64,000 bases of DNA. Source: Bradyrhizobium cajani. GTDB taxonomy: Bacteria; Pseudomonadota; Alphaproteobacteria; Rhizobiales; Xanthobacteraceae. This document shows, one piece after another, positions 52,680 through 61,227 of this stretch. The notes beneath the pieces are model-generated. The model saw only the letters and a program-made list of their open reading frames with translations, did not search any database and was not told the DNA's origin. The translations under genes were made by a program, and so were the position numbers. Within the stretch, counting starts at the first letter, position 1. Each line of letters opens with the position of its first letter. The stretch covers positions 21,263 through 85,262 of the forward strand of contig NZ_WQNE01000035.1 in assembly GCF_009759665.1 (NCBI RefSeq), read 5' to 3'.

Positions 52680-53621
52680 TCACGCGAAGCCGAGGATCGC
52701 AAGCAGGCCGGCGAGCAGCAGCATGGCGCGGCGATAGATCGTCAATCCCTCGACGATGTCGGCGGGATGCGGATCGCGCGCGCCGTCGTTCAGCCACGGC
52801 TCGTTCGTGACGCTGCCGTGATAGATGCGGGGACCGCTGAGCCGGACACCAAGCGCCCCCGCCATGGCCGCTTCCGGCCAGCCGGCGTTGGGCGAGCGGT
52901 GGCGGCGCGCATCCCGCGTCATGCACGACAGCGCCTTGGATCGCTGCGGGGCAAGCAGCACGAACAGGAAGCCAGTCAGGCGCGCCGGAATGAAGTTGGC
53001 GACATCGTCGATGCGCGCCGCGGCCCAGCCAAAAGCCTCGTGCCGTTCGCTGCGATGGCCGATCATGGAGTCCAGTGTGTTGATGGCCTTGTAGCCCAAA
53101 ATCCCGGGCAGTCCGAACAGCGCGCCCCAGAGCACCGGCGCCACGATGCCGTCGGAGGCGTTCTCGGCGAGGCTCTCGATCGCGGCGCGCGCGATGCCGG
53201 CTTCATCGAGCGCGGCGGGATCGCGGCCGACGATACGCGAGACTGCCTCGCGCGCGCCGGCGATGTCGCCGGCCTGCAAGGGCGTTGCGACGGCGGCAAC
53301 GTGGTCGTAGAGCGAACGCAAGGCGACCAGCGGCCAAGCGAGGATGCCCACCAGCGCGATCTGGATCCAGCCTGAGAAAAGCACCAATTGAACGATCCAG
53401 CCGATCGCAACAGCAAGCGCGATCACCACAAGCGCGCCGGCGACGCCCGCGGCGCGGCGAAGGGCCGGCCGATCGGATGCGCGATTCCAGGCGGCATCGA
53501 TGGCCGCGATCAGCCGGCCGAGCCAGGTCACTGGATGGCCGATCCGCGCGAACAGCGGGGCCGGCCAGCCCACAAGGGCATCCACCGCCATCGCCACCAC
53601 CATCGCGCCCGCAAAACCCAC
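52680..53621 (-). CDS. cbiB: Adenosylcobinamide-phosphate synthase (CbiB, called CobD in P. denitrificans)
   Basis: GGAGG with five-base spacing favours the GTG at 53621, giving 313 residues; ATG codons at 53603 and 53591 are alternatives. This membrane protein has about five hydrophobic segments and the motifs VDALVGWPAPLFARIGHPVT, ESLAENASDGIVAPVLWGAL, INTLDSMIGHRSERHEAFG, SPNAGWPEAAMAGALGVRLS. It links aminopropanol phosphate to adenosylcobyric acid. It precedes cobC on the same strand and diverges from cobU. Confidence 0.93.
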   Translation of the reverse strand: MGFAGAMVVAMAVDALVGWPAPLFARIGHPVTWLGRLIAAIDAAWNRASDRPALRRAAGVAGALVVIALAVAIGWIVQLVLFSGWIQIALVGILAWPLVALRSLYDHVAAVATPLQAGDIAGAREAVSRIVGRDPAALDEAGIARAAIESLAENASDGIVAPVLWGALFGLPGILGYKAINTLDSMIGHRSERHEAFGWAAARIDDVANFIPARLTGFLFVLLAPQRSKALSCMTRDARRHRSPNAGWPEAAMAGALGVRLSGPRIYHGSVTNEPWLNDGARDPHPADIVEGLTIYRRAMLLLAGLLAILGFA

Positions 53622-53742
53622 ACCCGCCTCCTGTCCCGCCCCTGTTGCGCAAGACGGCGGCCAAGCGCAAGCCCCCGCCCGCCTGATTTCGGCTTTGTCT
53701 TTGGCCACGATTGGTGATTAGTGCTGCCGACAGGAGACCTTC

Positions 53743-54246
53743 ATGGCCGTCATTTTGATTACCGGCGGAGCGCGGTCGGGCAAGAGCAAGCGTGCCGAAA
53801 TGCGGGTGCGCGCCTTTCCCGGTCGGCCTGTCTATGTCGCCACGGCTGAGGCCCTCGATGCCGAAATGGAAGCGCGCATCGCCGGACATCGCGCGCGACG
53901 CGGAACCGACTGGATCGAACGCGAAGTGCCGCTCGATCTCGGCGAGGTGCTGGTCGCATCCGACGGCGGCGGCGCAAGGCTCGTAGATTGCCTGACGCTG
54001 TGGCTCTCCAACCTCATGCATGCGGAACGCGACTGGGAACGCGAGGTGAGCGCACTTGCCGCCGCCCTGCCTCGCCTGAAGAGCCCCGTCGTCTTCGTCA
54101 CCAACGAGGTCGGCCTCGGCATCGTGCCCGACAACGCGCTGGCGCGCAGCTTCCGCGACGCCGCCGGGATCATGAACCAGATCATCGCCGGTGTCGCCGA
54201 CGAGGTCGAGTTCGTCGTCGCCGGCCTGCCGATGAAGTTGAAATGA
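53743..54246 (+). CDS. cobU: Bifunctional adenosylcobinamide kinase / adenosylcobinamide-phosphate guanylyltransferase (CobU/CobP)
   Basis: AGGAGA precedes ATG 53743; the protein has 167 residues, somewhat shorter than the about 180 of Salmonella CobU. The P-loop is LITGGARSGKSKRAE. The histidine that becomes guanylylated is in GHRARRGTDW, and VDCLTLWLSNL and VTNEVGLGIVP complete the signature. It phosphorylates adenosylcobinamide and then forms the GDP derivative. Its stop overlaps the start of cobS as ATGA. In alphaproteobacterial naming it is cobP. Confidence 0.95.
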   Translation: MAVILITGGARSGKSKRAEMRVRAFPGRPVYVATAEALDAEMEARIAGHRARRGTDWIEREVPLDLGEVLVASDGGGARLVDCLTLWLSNLMHAERDWEREVSALAAALPRLKSPVVFVTNEVGLGIVPDNALARSFRDAAGIMNQIIAGVADEVEFVVAGLPMKLK

Positions 54247-55025
54247 TGCCGCGCACCGAGCTTCTCAAAGACATCCTTGCCGACCTCAGGATGGCGGCAT
54301 CGTTCGTGACGATCCTCCCCGTGGCATCGTCGAAGCCCGCAACTGACGGCGCCATCGCGCGCGCGACCTGGGCCCTTCCCGTTGCAGGATTGGTGGTCGG
54401 CCTTGCCGGCGCTTTGGTCTATAAGGTCGCCAGCCGGTTCGGGCTCACACCAAGCCTCGCCGCCCTGCTCGCGCTGGCCGCGACCGCTCTCATCACGGGC
54501 GCGCTGCACGAGGACGGACTTGCCGATACGGCCGATGGGCTCGGCGGTGGCCGGACGCGCGAGCGCAAGCTCGAGATCATGCGCGACAGCCGGATCGGCA
54601 CCTATGGCGTCTGCGCGCTGATCCTGACATTCGGCCTGCGCTGGAGCGCGCTCGCGACGATCGCCAACCCGTGGGCAGTCACGCTTGCGCTATGCGCTGC
54701 GCATGCCGCGGCCCGCGCCGGCGTGCCGGCCTTCATGTCGCTGGTTCCGCCGGCGCGGCCCGACGGGCTGTCGGCCAGCGCAGGCCAGCCGCCTGGCCGC
54801 AGCGTTGCCATCGCCTTCACGCTCGGGATCCTCGCCCTCACCCTCGCCCTCGGGCCGGGCAAGGCGCTGGCCGGTCTCATCCTGCTCTCGCTCGCCGGCC
54901 TGATGCTGGCGCGGCTTGCCATCCGCCAGATCGGCGGGCAGACCGGCGACATCCTCGGCGCGTTCGAGCAGTTGGGCGAGATCGTGATCCTGCTGGTCGC
55001 CGCCGCCTTCCAGATGGGACGCTGA
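54243..55025 (+). CDS. cobS: Adenosylcobinamide-GDP ribazoletransferase (CobS/CobV)
   Basis: The start ATG 54243 overlaps the cobU stop; a second ATG follows at once. The 260-residue integral membrane protein has several hydrophobic segments and the metal-binding region ALHEDGLADTADGLGGGRTR, followed by LEIMRDSRIGTYGVCAL, hallmark of the family. It joins alpha-ribazole (phosphate) to adenosylcobinamide-GDP, completing the nucleotide loop. It is cobV in P. denitrificans naming and is unrelated to the CobS subunit of cobaltochelatase. Confidence 0.95.
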   Translation: MMPRTELLKDILADLRMAASFVTILPVASSKPATDGAIARATWALPVAGLVVGLAGALVYKVASRFGLTPSLAALLALAATALITGALHEDGLADTADGLGGGRTRERKLEIMRDSRIGTYGVCALILTFGLRWSALATIANPWAVTLALCAAHAAARAGVPAFMSLVPPARPDGLSASAGQPPGRSVAIAFTLGILALTLALGPGKALAGLILLSLAGLMLARLAIRQIGGQTGDILGAFEQLGEIVILLVAAAFQMGR

Positions 55026-55029
55026 CCTC

Positions 55030-55662
55030 ATGGTCGAGTTCGACCACGCCTTCCGCCAACGTCTGCGCGAGCTATTCGTGTGGCGCCGCGACGTGCGCCG
55101 CTTTCGAACTGACCCGCTGCCCGTCGACGCCATCGATCGCCTGATCGAGACGGCCTGTCTCTCGCCCTCGGTCGGCCTCAGCCAGCCCTGGCGCTTCGTC
55201 ATCGCCGATGATGCCGTACGCCGCCAAGCCGTGATCGACGACTTCAAGTCGTGCAACGCGGATGCGCTGAATACCTATGCCGGCGAGCGCGCGGCGCGCT
55301 ATGCCACGCTGAAGCTGTCGGGTCTCGAACAGGCGCCCGGCCACATCGCGGTGTTCGCCGACAAGGCCAGCGACATCGGCCACGGCCTCGGCCGCGCGAC
55401 CATGCCGGAGACCACGGAATATTCCGTGGTCGCGGCAATCACCGCGATGTGGCTCGCCGCGCGGGCCGAAGGCATCGGGCTCGGCTGGGTGTCGATCCTG
55501 AATCCCACCCGCATTCACGCCATTCTCGACGTGCCTGACACCTGGAAGTTCATCGCCTATCTCTGCGTCGGCTACCCCGAGGCCGAATGTGACCGGCCGG
55601 AGCTGGAGCAGGCGAAATGGGAGCACCGGCGAGGAGCCGACGAGTTCACGCTGCGGCGGTAA
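55030..55662 (+). CDS. bluB: 5,6-dimethylbenzimidazole synthase
   Basis: This 210-residue flavin destructase uses oxygen to fragment reduced FMN into 5,6-dimethylbenzimidazole, the lower-ligand base of cobalamin. It has the BluB signatures LFVWRRDVRRFRTDPLP, SPSVGLSQPWRFVIADD and YPEAECDRPELEQAKW, and lacks the features that mark simple nitroreductases. It begins four bases after cobS, so synthesis of the base and loop attachment are coupled. Its product feeds CobT encoded at 33417. Its presence indicates that the cell makes true cobalamin, not a pseudo form. Confidence 0.95.
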   Translation: MVEFDHAFRQRLRELFVWRRDVRRFRTDPLPVDAIDRLIETACLSPSVGLSQPWRFVIADDAVRRQAVIDDFKSCNADALNTYAGERAARYATLKLSGLEQAPGHIAVFADKASDIGHGLGRATMPETTEYSVVAAITAMWLAARAEGIGLGWVSILNPTRIHAILDVPDTWKFIAYLCVGYPEAECDRPELEQAKWEHRRGADEFTLRR

Positions 55663-55688
55663 TCAAGCGCGTTTCCGCATCCCAAGCT

Positions 55689-55720
55689 CGTCATGCCCGG
55701 GCTTGTCCCGGCCATGGACG
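55689..55720. repeat. REP-like palindrome (CGTCATGCCCGGG type)
   Basis: CGTCATGCCCGGG, a short TTGT-type loop, then CCCGGCCATGGACG form an imperfect inverted repeat just after bluB. A truncated relative occurs at 63856-63873. Palindromes of this kind are scattered through intergenic DNA of Bradyrhizobium and Rhodopseudomonas. It may end the bluB transcript. The stretch from here to 55848 contains no other clear element. Confidence 0.6.
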
Positions 55721-55848
55721 GAGAAGAAACCCGACGCTACGACTTGCTCTTGCGAATGAACATTCACAAGTGCATTTTTTCATCAATTGTGATTGCCGGG
55801 GTTTCGCGTTATGCACGCGGTCAGGGGACAATCTTTGCGAAGCATTTC

Positions 55849-56892
55849 ATGACTGAGCGGTCCGCTCCTGCCCGCGCTGTGCCGGCGGTCGCCCGCCGCG
55901 ATTTCATCCGCCTTGCCGGCGCAACCGCCGCGGGCTTCCTGGCACTCGGCGCGACACCGGATCGCATGCGGATCGTCGCGTGGCTGACTGCATTGCCGCT
56001 CGACGACGAGCTGACCAGACGTGGCATGATCGAAGGCCCGGCCTCGCGCCTGGGCGGCCTCATCGTCGGCTTGAGACAGCGCGGCTGGGTCGAAGGCGTC
56101 AACTTCCACCTCGAGCTCCGTTCGAGTTTCGGCGGACCGGACAGGCTGAAGACCGCGGTCCAGGAGTTGCTCGACCTCAAGCCGGACGTGATCCTGACCG
56201 GATCGACGATCGAGACCGCCGCCGTGCTTGCAGCCACCAAGACTATCCCGATCGTCTTCGCCACCGCGAACGATCCCGTCGGCAATGGCTTCGTCGAAAG
56301 CCTTGCGCATCCTGGCGGCAACGTGACCGGCTTCACCAACAGCACCGCCGAGATGGGCGGCAAATGGCTTCAGCTGATCCGGGAGGCCGTGCCGGATGTC
56401 GCGCGTGTCGGCGTCCTGTTCAACCCGGCGACCACGCCCCGCGGCGGGCGTTTCTTCCTCGAATCGATCGAGCAGGAGGCTGCGGCGTCCGGAGTGTCCG
56501 CGGTGCCCGTGCCCGTCAACGCGCCAGCGGAGATCGACGAAGCCTTCAGGCGCTTTTTCGAACCGCCGAGAGCGGCGATGGTGGCGCTGGTCGACAGCTT
56601 CCTCGTCGTCAACCGGCATGCCGTCGTGGCGTCGGCAGCGAAGTATCGCGTCCCCGCGATTTATCCGTTGCATTATTTCATGGATGTGGGCGGGCTGATG
56701 AGCTACGGGCCGACGCTCGAAGTGCGCTCGGCCGATTATGTCGATCTCATCCTGCGCGGCACCAAGGCCGGCGACCTCCCGGTGCAATCGCCGCGGAAAT
56801 ACGAGCTCCTGATCAACCGCACGGTCGCCCGCTCGCTCGGATTGACGATACCATTCACGCTGCTCGCCCGCGCCGACGAGATCCGCGAGTGA
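55849..56892 (+). CDS. ABC-type substrate-binding protein (ABC_sub_bind family), coupled to a sensor kinase
   Basis: ATG 55849 is taken as start because the protein then opens with a Tat-like signal, ARRDFIRLAGATAAGFLALG; the frame remains open further upstream. The 347-residue product has the ABC_sub_bind pattern: IVAWLTALPLDDEL, LDLKPDVILTGSTIETAAVL, IVFATANDPVGNGFVESLAH, PGGNVTGFTNSTAEMGGKWL and SRSADYVDLILRGTKAGDLPV-like C-terminal sequence. No permease or ATPase genes are nearby. The stop is fused with the GTG start of a hybrid kinase (GTGA), so it probably serves as the periplasmic ligand sensor for that kinase. Confidence 0.85.
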   Translation: MTERSAPARAVPAVARRDFIRLAGATAAGFLALGATPDRMRIVAWLTALPLDDELTRRGMIEGPASRLGGLIVGLRQRGWVEGVNFHLELRSSFGGPDRLKTAVQELLDLKPDVILTGSTIETAAVLAATKTIPIVFATANDPVGNGFVESLAHPGGNVTGFTNSTAEMGGKWLQLIREAVPDVARVGVLFNPATTPRGGRFFLESIEQEAAASGVSAVPVPVNAPAEIDEAFRRFFEPPRAAMVALVDSFLVVNRHAVVASAAKYRVPAIYPLHYFMDVGGLMSYGPTLEVRSADYVDLILRGTKAGDLPVQSPRKYELLINRTVARSLGLTIPFTLLARADEIRE

Positions 56893-59582
56893 ACGAGCCG
56901 GTCGACCAGGGACATCTGCGGACGCATCCCGGCCGGCTGTTCCGAAAATATCTCTACTCGATCATCGCCCTCGCCTTTGCCGCACTTGCCATCAGCACCG
57001 GCTTCGACGTCTGGTTTTCCTATCGCGAGCAGAAGCAGCTCCTCGCGGCGACCCAGCGCGAGCAGGCGGCGTCCGCGGCCGTTCAGATCGGCCAGTTCAT
57101 CGGCCAGATCGAAAGCCAGATCCGATGGCTCTCGCGCCTGCCGCCGGAGCTGTCGACCAACGAGGACGAGCGGCTGAACGCGATCCGCCTGCTGCGCCTC
57201 TCGCCCGCGATCGCGGAAATCGCCGAGCTCGACTCGCAGGGGCGCGAGCAGGTGCGCGTATCGCGCCGTGTCGCCGACAGGGTCGGCAGCGGGATCGATC
57301 TTTCCACCACGCCGGCATTCCGCGGCGCCAACGAAAGCCGCACCTATTACGGGCCGGTCTACTTCTTCGGCGACACCGAGCCGTTCATGACGATCGCCGC
57401 GCGTGGAGCCGGCCAAAGTCCCAATGTGATCATCGCCGAGGTCAATCTGCGTTTCATCTGGGACCTCGTCGCCGGGATCAGGGTCGGCAATACCGGCAAG
57501 GCCTATGTGGTCGACCGCATGGGGGTGTTGATCGCGCATCCCGATCTGTGGCCGGCGCTGCGCCGCAGCGATCTCTCCTCGCATGCGGACGTCCGCGCTG
57601 CGCTCGATGGCGTGGGGCCGCCCTCGGGCGGCCTGATCAAGCAGGACCTGTCGGGTCAACGCGTGCTGTCGACCTACGCGACGGTCCCCTCGCTCGGCTG
57701 GCTGGTCTTCGTCGAGCTGCCGCTCAGCGAGGCCTACGCGCCGATCTATGCATCGATCGGACGCTCGACCTTTCTCCTGGTCATCCTGCTGGCCTGCGCG
57801 GTGCTGGTGTCGCTGTGGCTCAGCCGGCGCATGACCGTGCCGATCCAGCTGCTGACCCAGGGCGCGCGGCGGATCGGCAGCGGCGACCTCGGCCTGCGGC
57901 TCGCGATCAAGACCGGCGACGAGCTGGAGGCGCTGGGCGACCAGTTCAATCTGATGGCCGCGCATCTTCGCGAGTCCTATGCGACCCTCGAGCGCAAGGT
58001 GACCGAGCGCACCTCCGAGCTCGAAAAGGCACGCGACCAGGCCCTTGCCGAGCATGACGCCGCCGAGCGCGCGCGCAGCGCTGCGGTCGCGGCCAACGAG
58101 ACCAAGTCACGCTTCCTCGCGGTCGTCAGCCACGAGCTGCGCACGCCGCTGAACGGGGTCATGGGCGTGCTGCAACTGCTCGACGACGGCAACCTCGGCG
58201 AAGCGCAGCGGCGCCACCTCGCGACTGCGGCGGCATCGGGAGAAACGCTGATCGCGCTGGTCGATGCGATCCTGGAATATGCGCGCCTGGAGGCCAGCGC
58301 CGAAACGCTGGAGACGCGCGACTTCCGTCTCGGCCAGCTCATCGAGGCCGCCGCCGACCTGATGCGTCCGCAGGCCGTCGACAAGGGGCTGATCTTCGAC
58401 CTCGCCTGCGATGCGACGGTCAACACGTCCGTGCACGGCGATCCGGTGCGGCTCAACCGCATCCTGCTCAATCTGATCGGCAACGCGATCAAGTTCACCC
58501 CGCGCGGCGGAATCGGCTTGAACGCGGCGGCCGAGCGGCACGACGATCATGTCCTGCTGCGCATCACCGTTCGCGATACCGGCATCGGCATCGCGCCCGA
58601 CATGCACGAGCGGATTTTTGAGGATTTCGTCCAGGCCGACGACAGCATCGCGCGGCGGTTCGGCGGCACCGGGCTCGGGCTTGCCATCGCGCGGCGCCTC
58701 ACGCGCCTGATGCGGGGCGAGCTGACGGTTGAGAGCACGCCGGGCGCGGGCAGCACGTTCACGCTTGAAGTGCCGCTTCGCCACGCCGCGAACGGCATCG
58801 CGCAGGGTGCGCTTCCGCCGCCATCGCGGCAGCTCCGCGTGCTGCTGGTGGACGACGATCCCGTCAATTGCGAGGTCGGCGAAGCGATCCTGAAGCGGCT
58901 CGGCCACCACCCCACGATCGCCATGAACGGCGCCTCGGCCATAGAGCTCGCCCGCGATCAGGCGTTCGACGTCATCCTGATGGATCTGCACATGCCCGAC
59001 ATGGACGGCGTGGAGGCGGCCTCGCGGATCGGAAAGCTCGGTCTGCCCAAGCTGCCGCGCATCATCGCCGTGACCGCCGACGTCTCGCGCAGCGCCCGCG
59101 AACGGCTCGCCGGCGCCGGCATCGCCAAGCTCGTCGGCAAGCCGATCCTGATCAACGCGCTGCGCGAGGCGCTCGAGGACGATAAAGCGCAGGAGACGCC
59201 CACACCACAGCTCGCGGCTGGTGCATTGATCGACCTGCATTTCCTCGACGACCAGAGGGAGCTGCTCGGCGCCGCGCAGATCGAGAAGCTCCACCACTTG
59301 CTCGCAGAGACGGGCGAAAAACTGATCGACGACATCGCCAAGGCGGCGGCGACGGGCGATCACAGCCGGCTCGCGCGGGCCGCGCATCAGCTCGGCAGCG
59401 CGGCAAGCGCGCTCGGCCTCGTTCGCCTGTTCGAGCGCTGCCGTGAGATCGAGCTTGCGGCGCCCGCGATGTCCCCCGTCGAGAGCGAGAATGCCGCCCG
59501 CGAGCTCGCCGCGCTTCGCGAGGCGTCGATGCGCGCGTTGGACGATCTGCTTCAGCCGGCCGAGCAGGGGCCGATCAATTAG
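56889..59582 (+). CDS. Hybrid sensor histidine kinase with dCache-like sensor, HAMP, REC and Hpt domains
   Basis: The GTG at 56889 overlaps the binding-protein stop, giving 897 residues. In order: membrane segment at about 22-43; a periplasmic sensor region of about 250 residues resembling dCache (GNTGKAYVVDRMGVLIAHP); a second membrane segment at about 292-312; HAMP; a coiled coil; HisKA with H415 in VVSHELRTPLNG; HATPase with NLIGNAIKFTPRGG and GGTGLGLAIARRL; a receiver with D699 in MDLHMPDMDG; and a C-terminal Hpt domain with H833 in AAHQLGSAASALGL. Phosphate would pass from H415 to D699 to H833 and then to an unlinked response regulator. The layout recalls TorS with its binding partner TorT. 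Confidence 0.92.
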   Translation: MNEPVDQGHLRTHPGRLFRKYLYSIIALAFAALAISTGFDVWFSYREQKQLLAATQREQAASAAVQIGQFIGQIESQIRWLSRLPPELSTNEDERLNAIRLLRLSPAIAEIAELDSQGREQVRVSRRVADRVGSGIDLSTTPAFRGANESRTYYGPVYFFGDTEPFMTIAARGAGQSPNVIIAEVNLRFIWDLVAGIRVGNTGKAYVVDRMGVLIAHPDLWPALRRSDLSSHADVRAALDGVGPPSGGLIKQDLSGQRVLSTYATVPSLGWLVFVELPLSEAYAPIYASIGRSTFLLVILLACAVLVSLWLSRRMTVPIQLLTQGARRIGSGDLGLRLAIKTGDELEALGDQFNLMAAHLRESYATLERKVTERTSELEKARDQALAEHDAAERARSAAVAANETKSRFLAVVSHELRTPLNGVMGVLQLLDDGNLGEAQRRHLATAAASGETLIALVDAILEYARLEASAETLETRDFRLGQLIEAAADLMRPQAVDKGLIFDLACDATVNTSVHGDPVRLNRILLNLIGNAIKFTPRGGIGLNAAAERHDDHVLLRITVRDTGIGIAPDMHERIFEDFVQADDSIARRFGGTGLGLAIARRLTRLMRGELTVESTPGAGSTFTLEVPLRHAANGIAQGALPPPSRQLRVLLVDDDPVNCEVGEAILKRLGHHPTIAMNGASAIELARDQAFDVILMDLHMPDMDGVEAASRIGKLGLPKLPRIIAVTADVSRSARERLAGAGIAKLVGKPILINALREALEDDKAQETPTPQLAAGALIDLHFLDDQRELLGAAQIEKLHHLLAETGEKLIDDIAKAAATGDHSRLARAAHQLGSAASALGLVRLFERCREIELAAPAMSPVESENAARELAALREASMRALDDLLQPAEQGPIN

Positions 59583-59637
59583 AACGTACACCCGCCAGGC
59601 CCATTCCTGGATGGCAGAAATCGGCTCAGAACATGAA

Positions 59638-60060
59638 CTACGTTTGTTCCATGGGCTGGCTTTGATCGCGCAGCAGGAGAAGTCCGTCGGGAAAGCGAAC
59701 CCACCCAAGCTTAGACTCGCACCACGCCGCTACCTTCGGCGCAGGAAAGCTTGTATCGGCGAAGCAACCGACCGGAATGCCGATGACGCCGGGCAAGAGT
59801 TCAAGACTTGTGCTCACTGTTGATCCACATACGGGGCAAAACAGGAATTCGACGTTCTTACCTGAGGTACCCTTCCGGGCATAAGTAACGCCGTTGCCGG
59901 AGCGCTCCCTTACCTGCTCGGCGTTCCACCTCGAGGAAAGCGCAAACGCGCTGCCCGAACGTTTCTGACATCGCGTGCAGTTGCAAGCCGACACTAAGGC
60001 AGGCTCGCCTTCCACAGTTAGATTGAGCTGTCCGCATTGGCAGCTCGCGGTTCGTATCAT
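59638..60060 (-). CDS. GFA-family (glutathione-dependent formaldehyde-activating/CENP-V-like) zinc protein
   Basis: ATG 60060 follows GGGAGG at nine-base spacing, giving 140 residues. The zinc ligands are in SCQCGQLNL, ACNCTRCQKRSG and FCPVCGSTVS, the usual GFA pattern. The best-studied member, Gfa of Paracoccus, was linked to formaldehyde-glutathione adduct formation, a role later questioned, so no reaction is assigned. It is a single gene convergent with the hybrid kinase. Its A+T content looks somewhat higher than that of its neighbours. Confidence 0.88.
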   Translation of the reverse strand: MIRTASCQCGQLNLTVEGEPALVSACNCTRCQKRSGSAFALSSRWNAEQVRERSGNGVTYARKGTSGKNVEFLFCPVCGSTVSTSLELLPGVIGIPVGCFADTSFPAPKVAAWCESKLGWVRFPDGLLLLRDQSQPMEQT

Positions 60061-60213
60061 GGCCGTTAGCCTCCCTCCGGAGCGACGGAGAGTAATATGA
60101 TGGATTTGCTCCCTCAACTAAAGATTGCGGAACATGTTAGCGGCGAGCTGGGGCTGGAACCGGATCATCAACGCACGCGCCGCCGCTTATGATTGTCCAG
60201 CATGGGGCCTGCG

Positions 60214-61101
60214 TCACAACCCGCCGAACCGCTCGACCAGGAAATCGATGAACAGCCGCACCTTCACCGACAGATGCCGCGTCGGCGGATAGACCGCATA
60301 GAGCGCGAGCGGCGGCGCGAGACAATTATCCAGCACCGTCCGCAGCTCGCCCTTCCTCAAAGCATCGGCCGCGATGAACTCCGGCAGCAGCGCGAGCCCC
60401 CTGCCCTTGATCGCGGCGTCGCGCAGCACCTCGGCATTGTTGACGCAGAGCGACCAGGCGGGCTGGATCCAGTGATCGCCATCGCTGCCTGTGAGCTTCC
60501 ACTGATTGCCGGTGAGCAGGAAGCCGTAAGTGAGCGAGGCGTGCTCGCGCAGGTCCTGCGGATGTTTTGGCGTGCCGTGACGCGCCAGATAATCCGGTGA
60601 AGCGCAGATCATGCGGGCGACCGGCATGATCTTGCGCGCGATCAGGCTGGAGGATTCCAGTTCCGCGATCCGCAGCGTCACGTCAAAGCCGTCCTGCACG
60701 GGATCGAGCAGGTCGTCGCTGAGCACGATCTGGAGCTGAAGCTCGGGATATCGCGCCATGAAATCGGCGAGCACCGGTCCGAGCCGCATGGTGCCGAACG
60801 ACATCGGCGCGTTGAGGCGCAACAGCCCGCGCGGCGCCGACTGGGCCTGCGTCACCGCCTGATCGGCCGCCTCGATCTCCGAGAGGATCACCACCGCGCG
60901 CTCGAAATAGCGCTGGCCGTTCTCGGTCGGGCTCGCGTGCCGCGTGGTCCGGTTCAACAGCTGGACGCCGAGACTCTCCTCGAGGTCGGCGATGTATTTG
61001 CTGATCGCCGAGCGCGACAGCCGCAGCTGCCGGCCGGCTTCTGCAAAGCTGCCGCTTTCGACCACCTTCACGAAGGCCCGCAGGCTGCCGAGCTTATCCA
61101 A
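60214..61101 (-). CDS. LysR-family transcriptional regulator, divergent from mhqO-mhqD
   Basis: A 295-residue regulator with the N-terminal winged helix MDKLGSLRAFVKVVESGSFA, AEAGRQLRLSRSAISKYIAD and NRTTRHASPTENGQRYFER, followed by the effector domain that starts near SAPRGLLRLNAPMSFG. This sequence belongs to the CrgA/DmlR-like branch with a Pro-Met-Ser-Phe start of the effector domain. It diverges from the dioxygenase gene with 126 bp between the two starts and probably controls it through the dyad at 61155-61172. Confidence 0.92.
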   Translation of the reverse strand: MDKLGSLRAFVKVVESGSFAEAGRQLRLSRSAISKYIADLEESLGVQLLNRTTRHASPTENGQRYFERAVVILSEIEAADQAVTQAQSAPRGLLRLNAPMSFGTMRLGPVLADFMARYPELQLQIVLSDDLLDPVQDGFDVTLRIAELESSSLIARKIMPVARMICASPDYLARHGTPKHPQDLREHASLTYGFLLTGNQWKLTGSDGDHWIQPAWSLCVNNAEVLRDAAIKGRGLALLPEFIAADALRKGELRTVLDNCLAPPLALYAVYPPTRHLSVKVRLFIDFLVERFGGL

Positions 61102-61154
61102 AGGCCCGCCCCGGCGATTGTTTCCAAATCGTAGACATAGTCGTCATATTTGCA

Positions 61155-61172
61155 TGGATTGTCTCCAATCCA
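61155..61172. promoter_or_regulatory. Inverted repeat TGGATTG-TCTC-CAATCCA, candidate operator
   Basis: A perfect 7-bp dyad with a 4-base spacer sits in the 126-bp region between the divergent LysR and dioxygenase genes, 56 bases before the dioxygenase start. It is the most symmetrical element there and is a good candidate binding site for the LysR protein. Confidence 0.5.
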
Positions 61173-61227
61173 AAGCAGAACGATATTTCCGGCCAGAGCA
61201 AGACCGCTCCCCGAATGGAGGACGACA

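Noticed and set aside
58107..59708. Minus-strand open frame of 533 codons opposite the hybrid kinase
   Set aside because: Shadow of the kinase, receiver and Hpt domains; no recognisable domain of its own.
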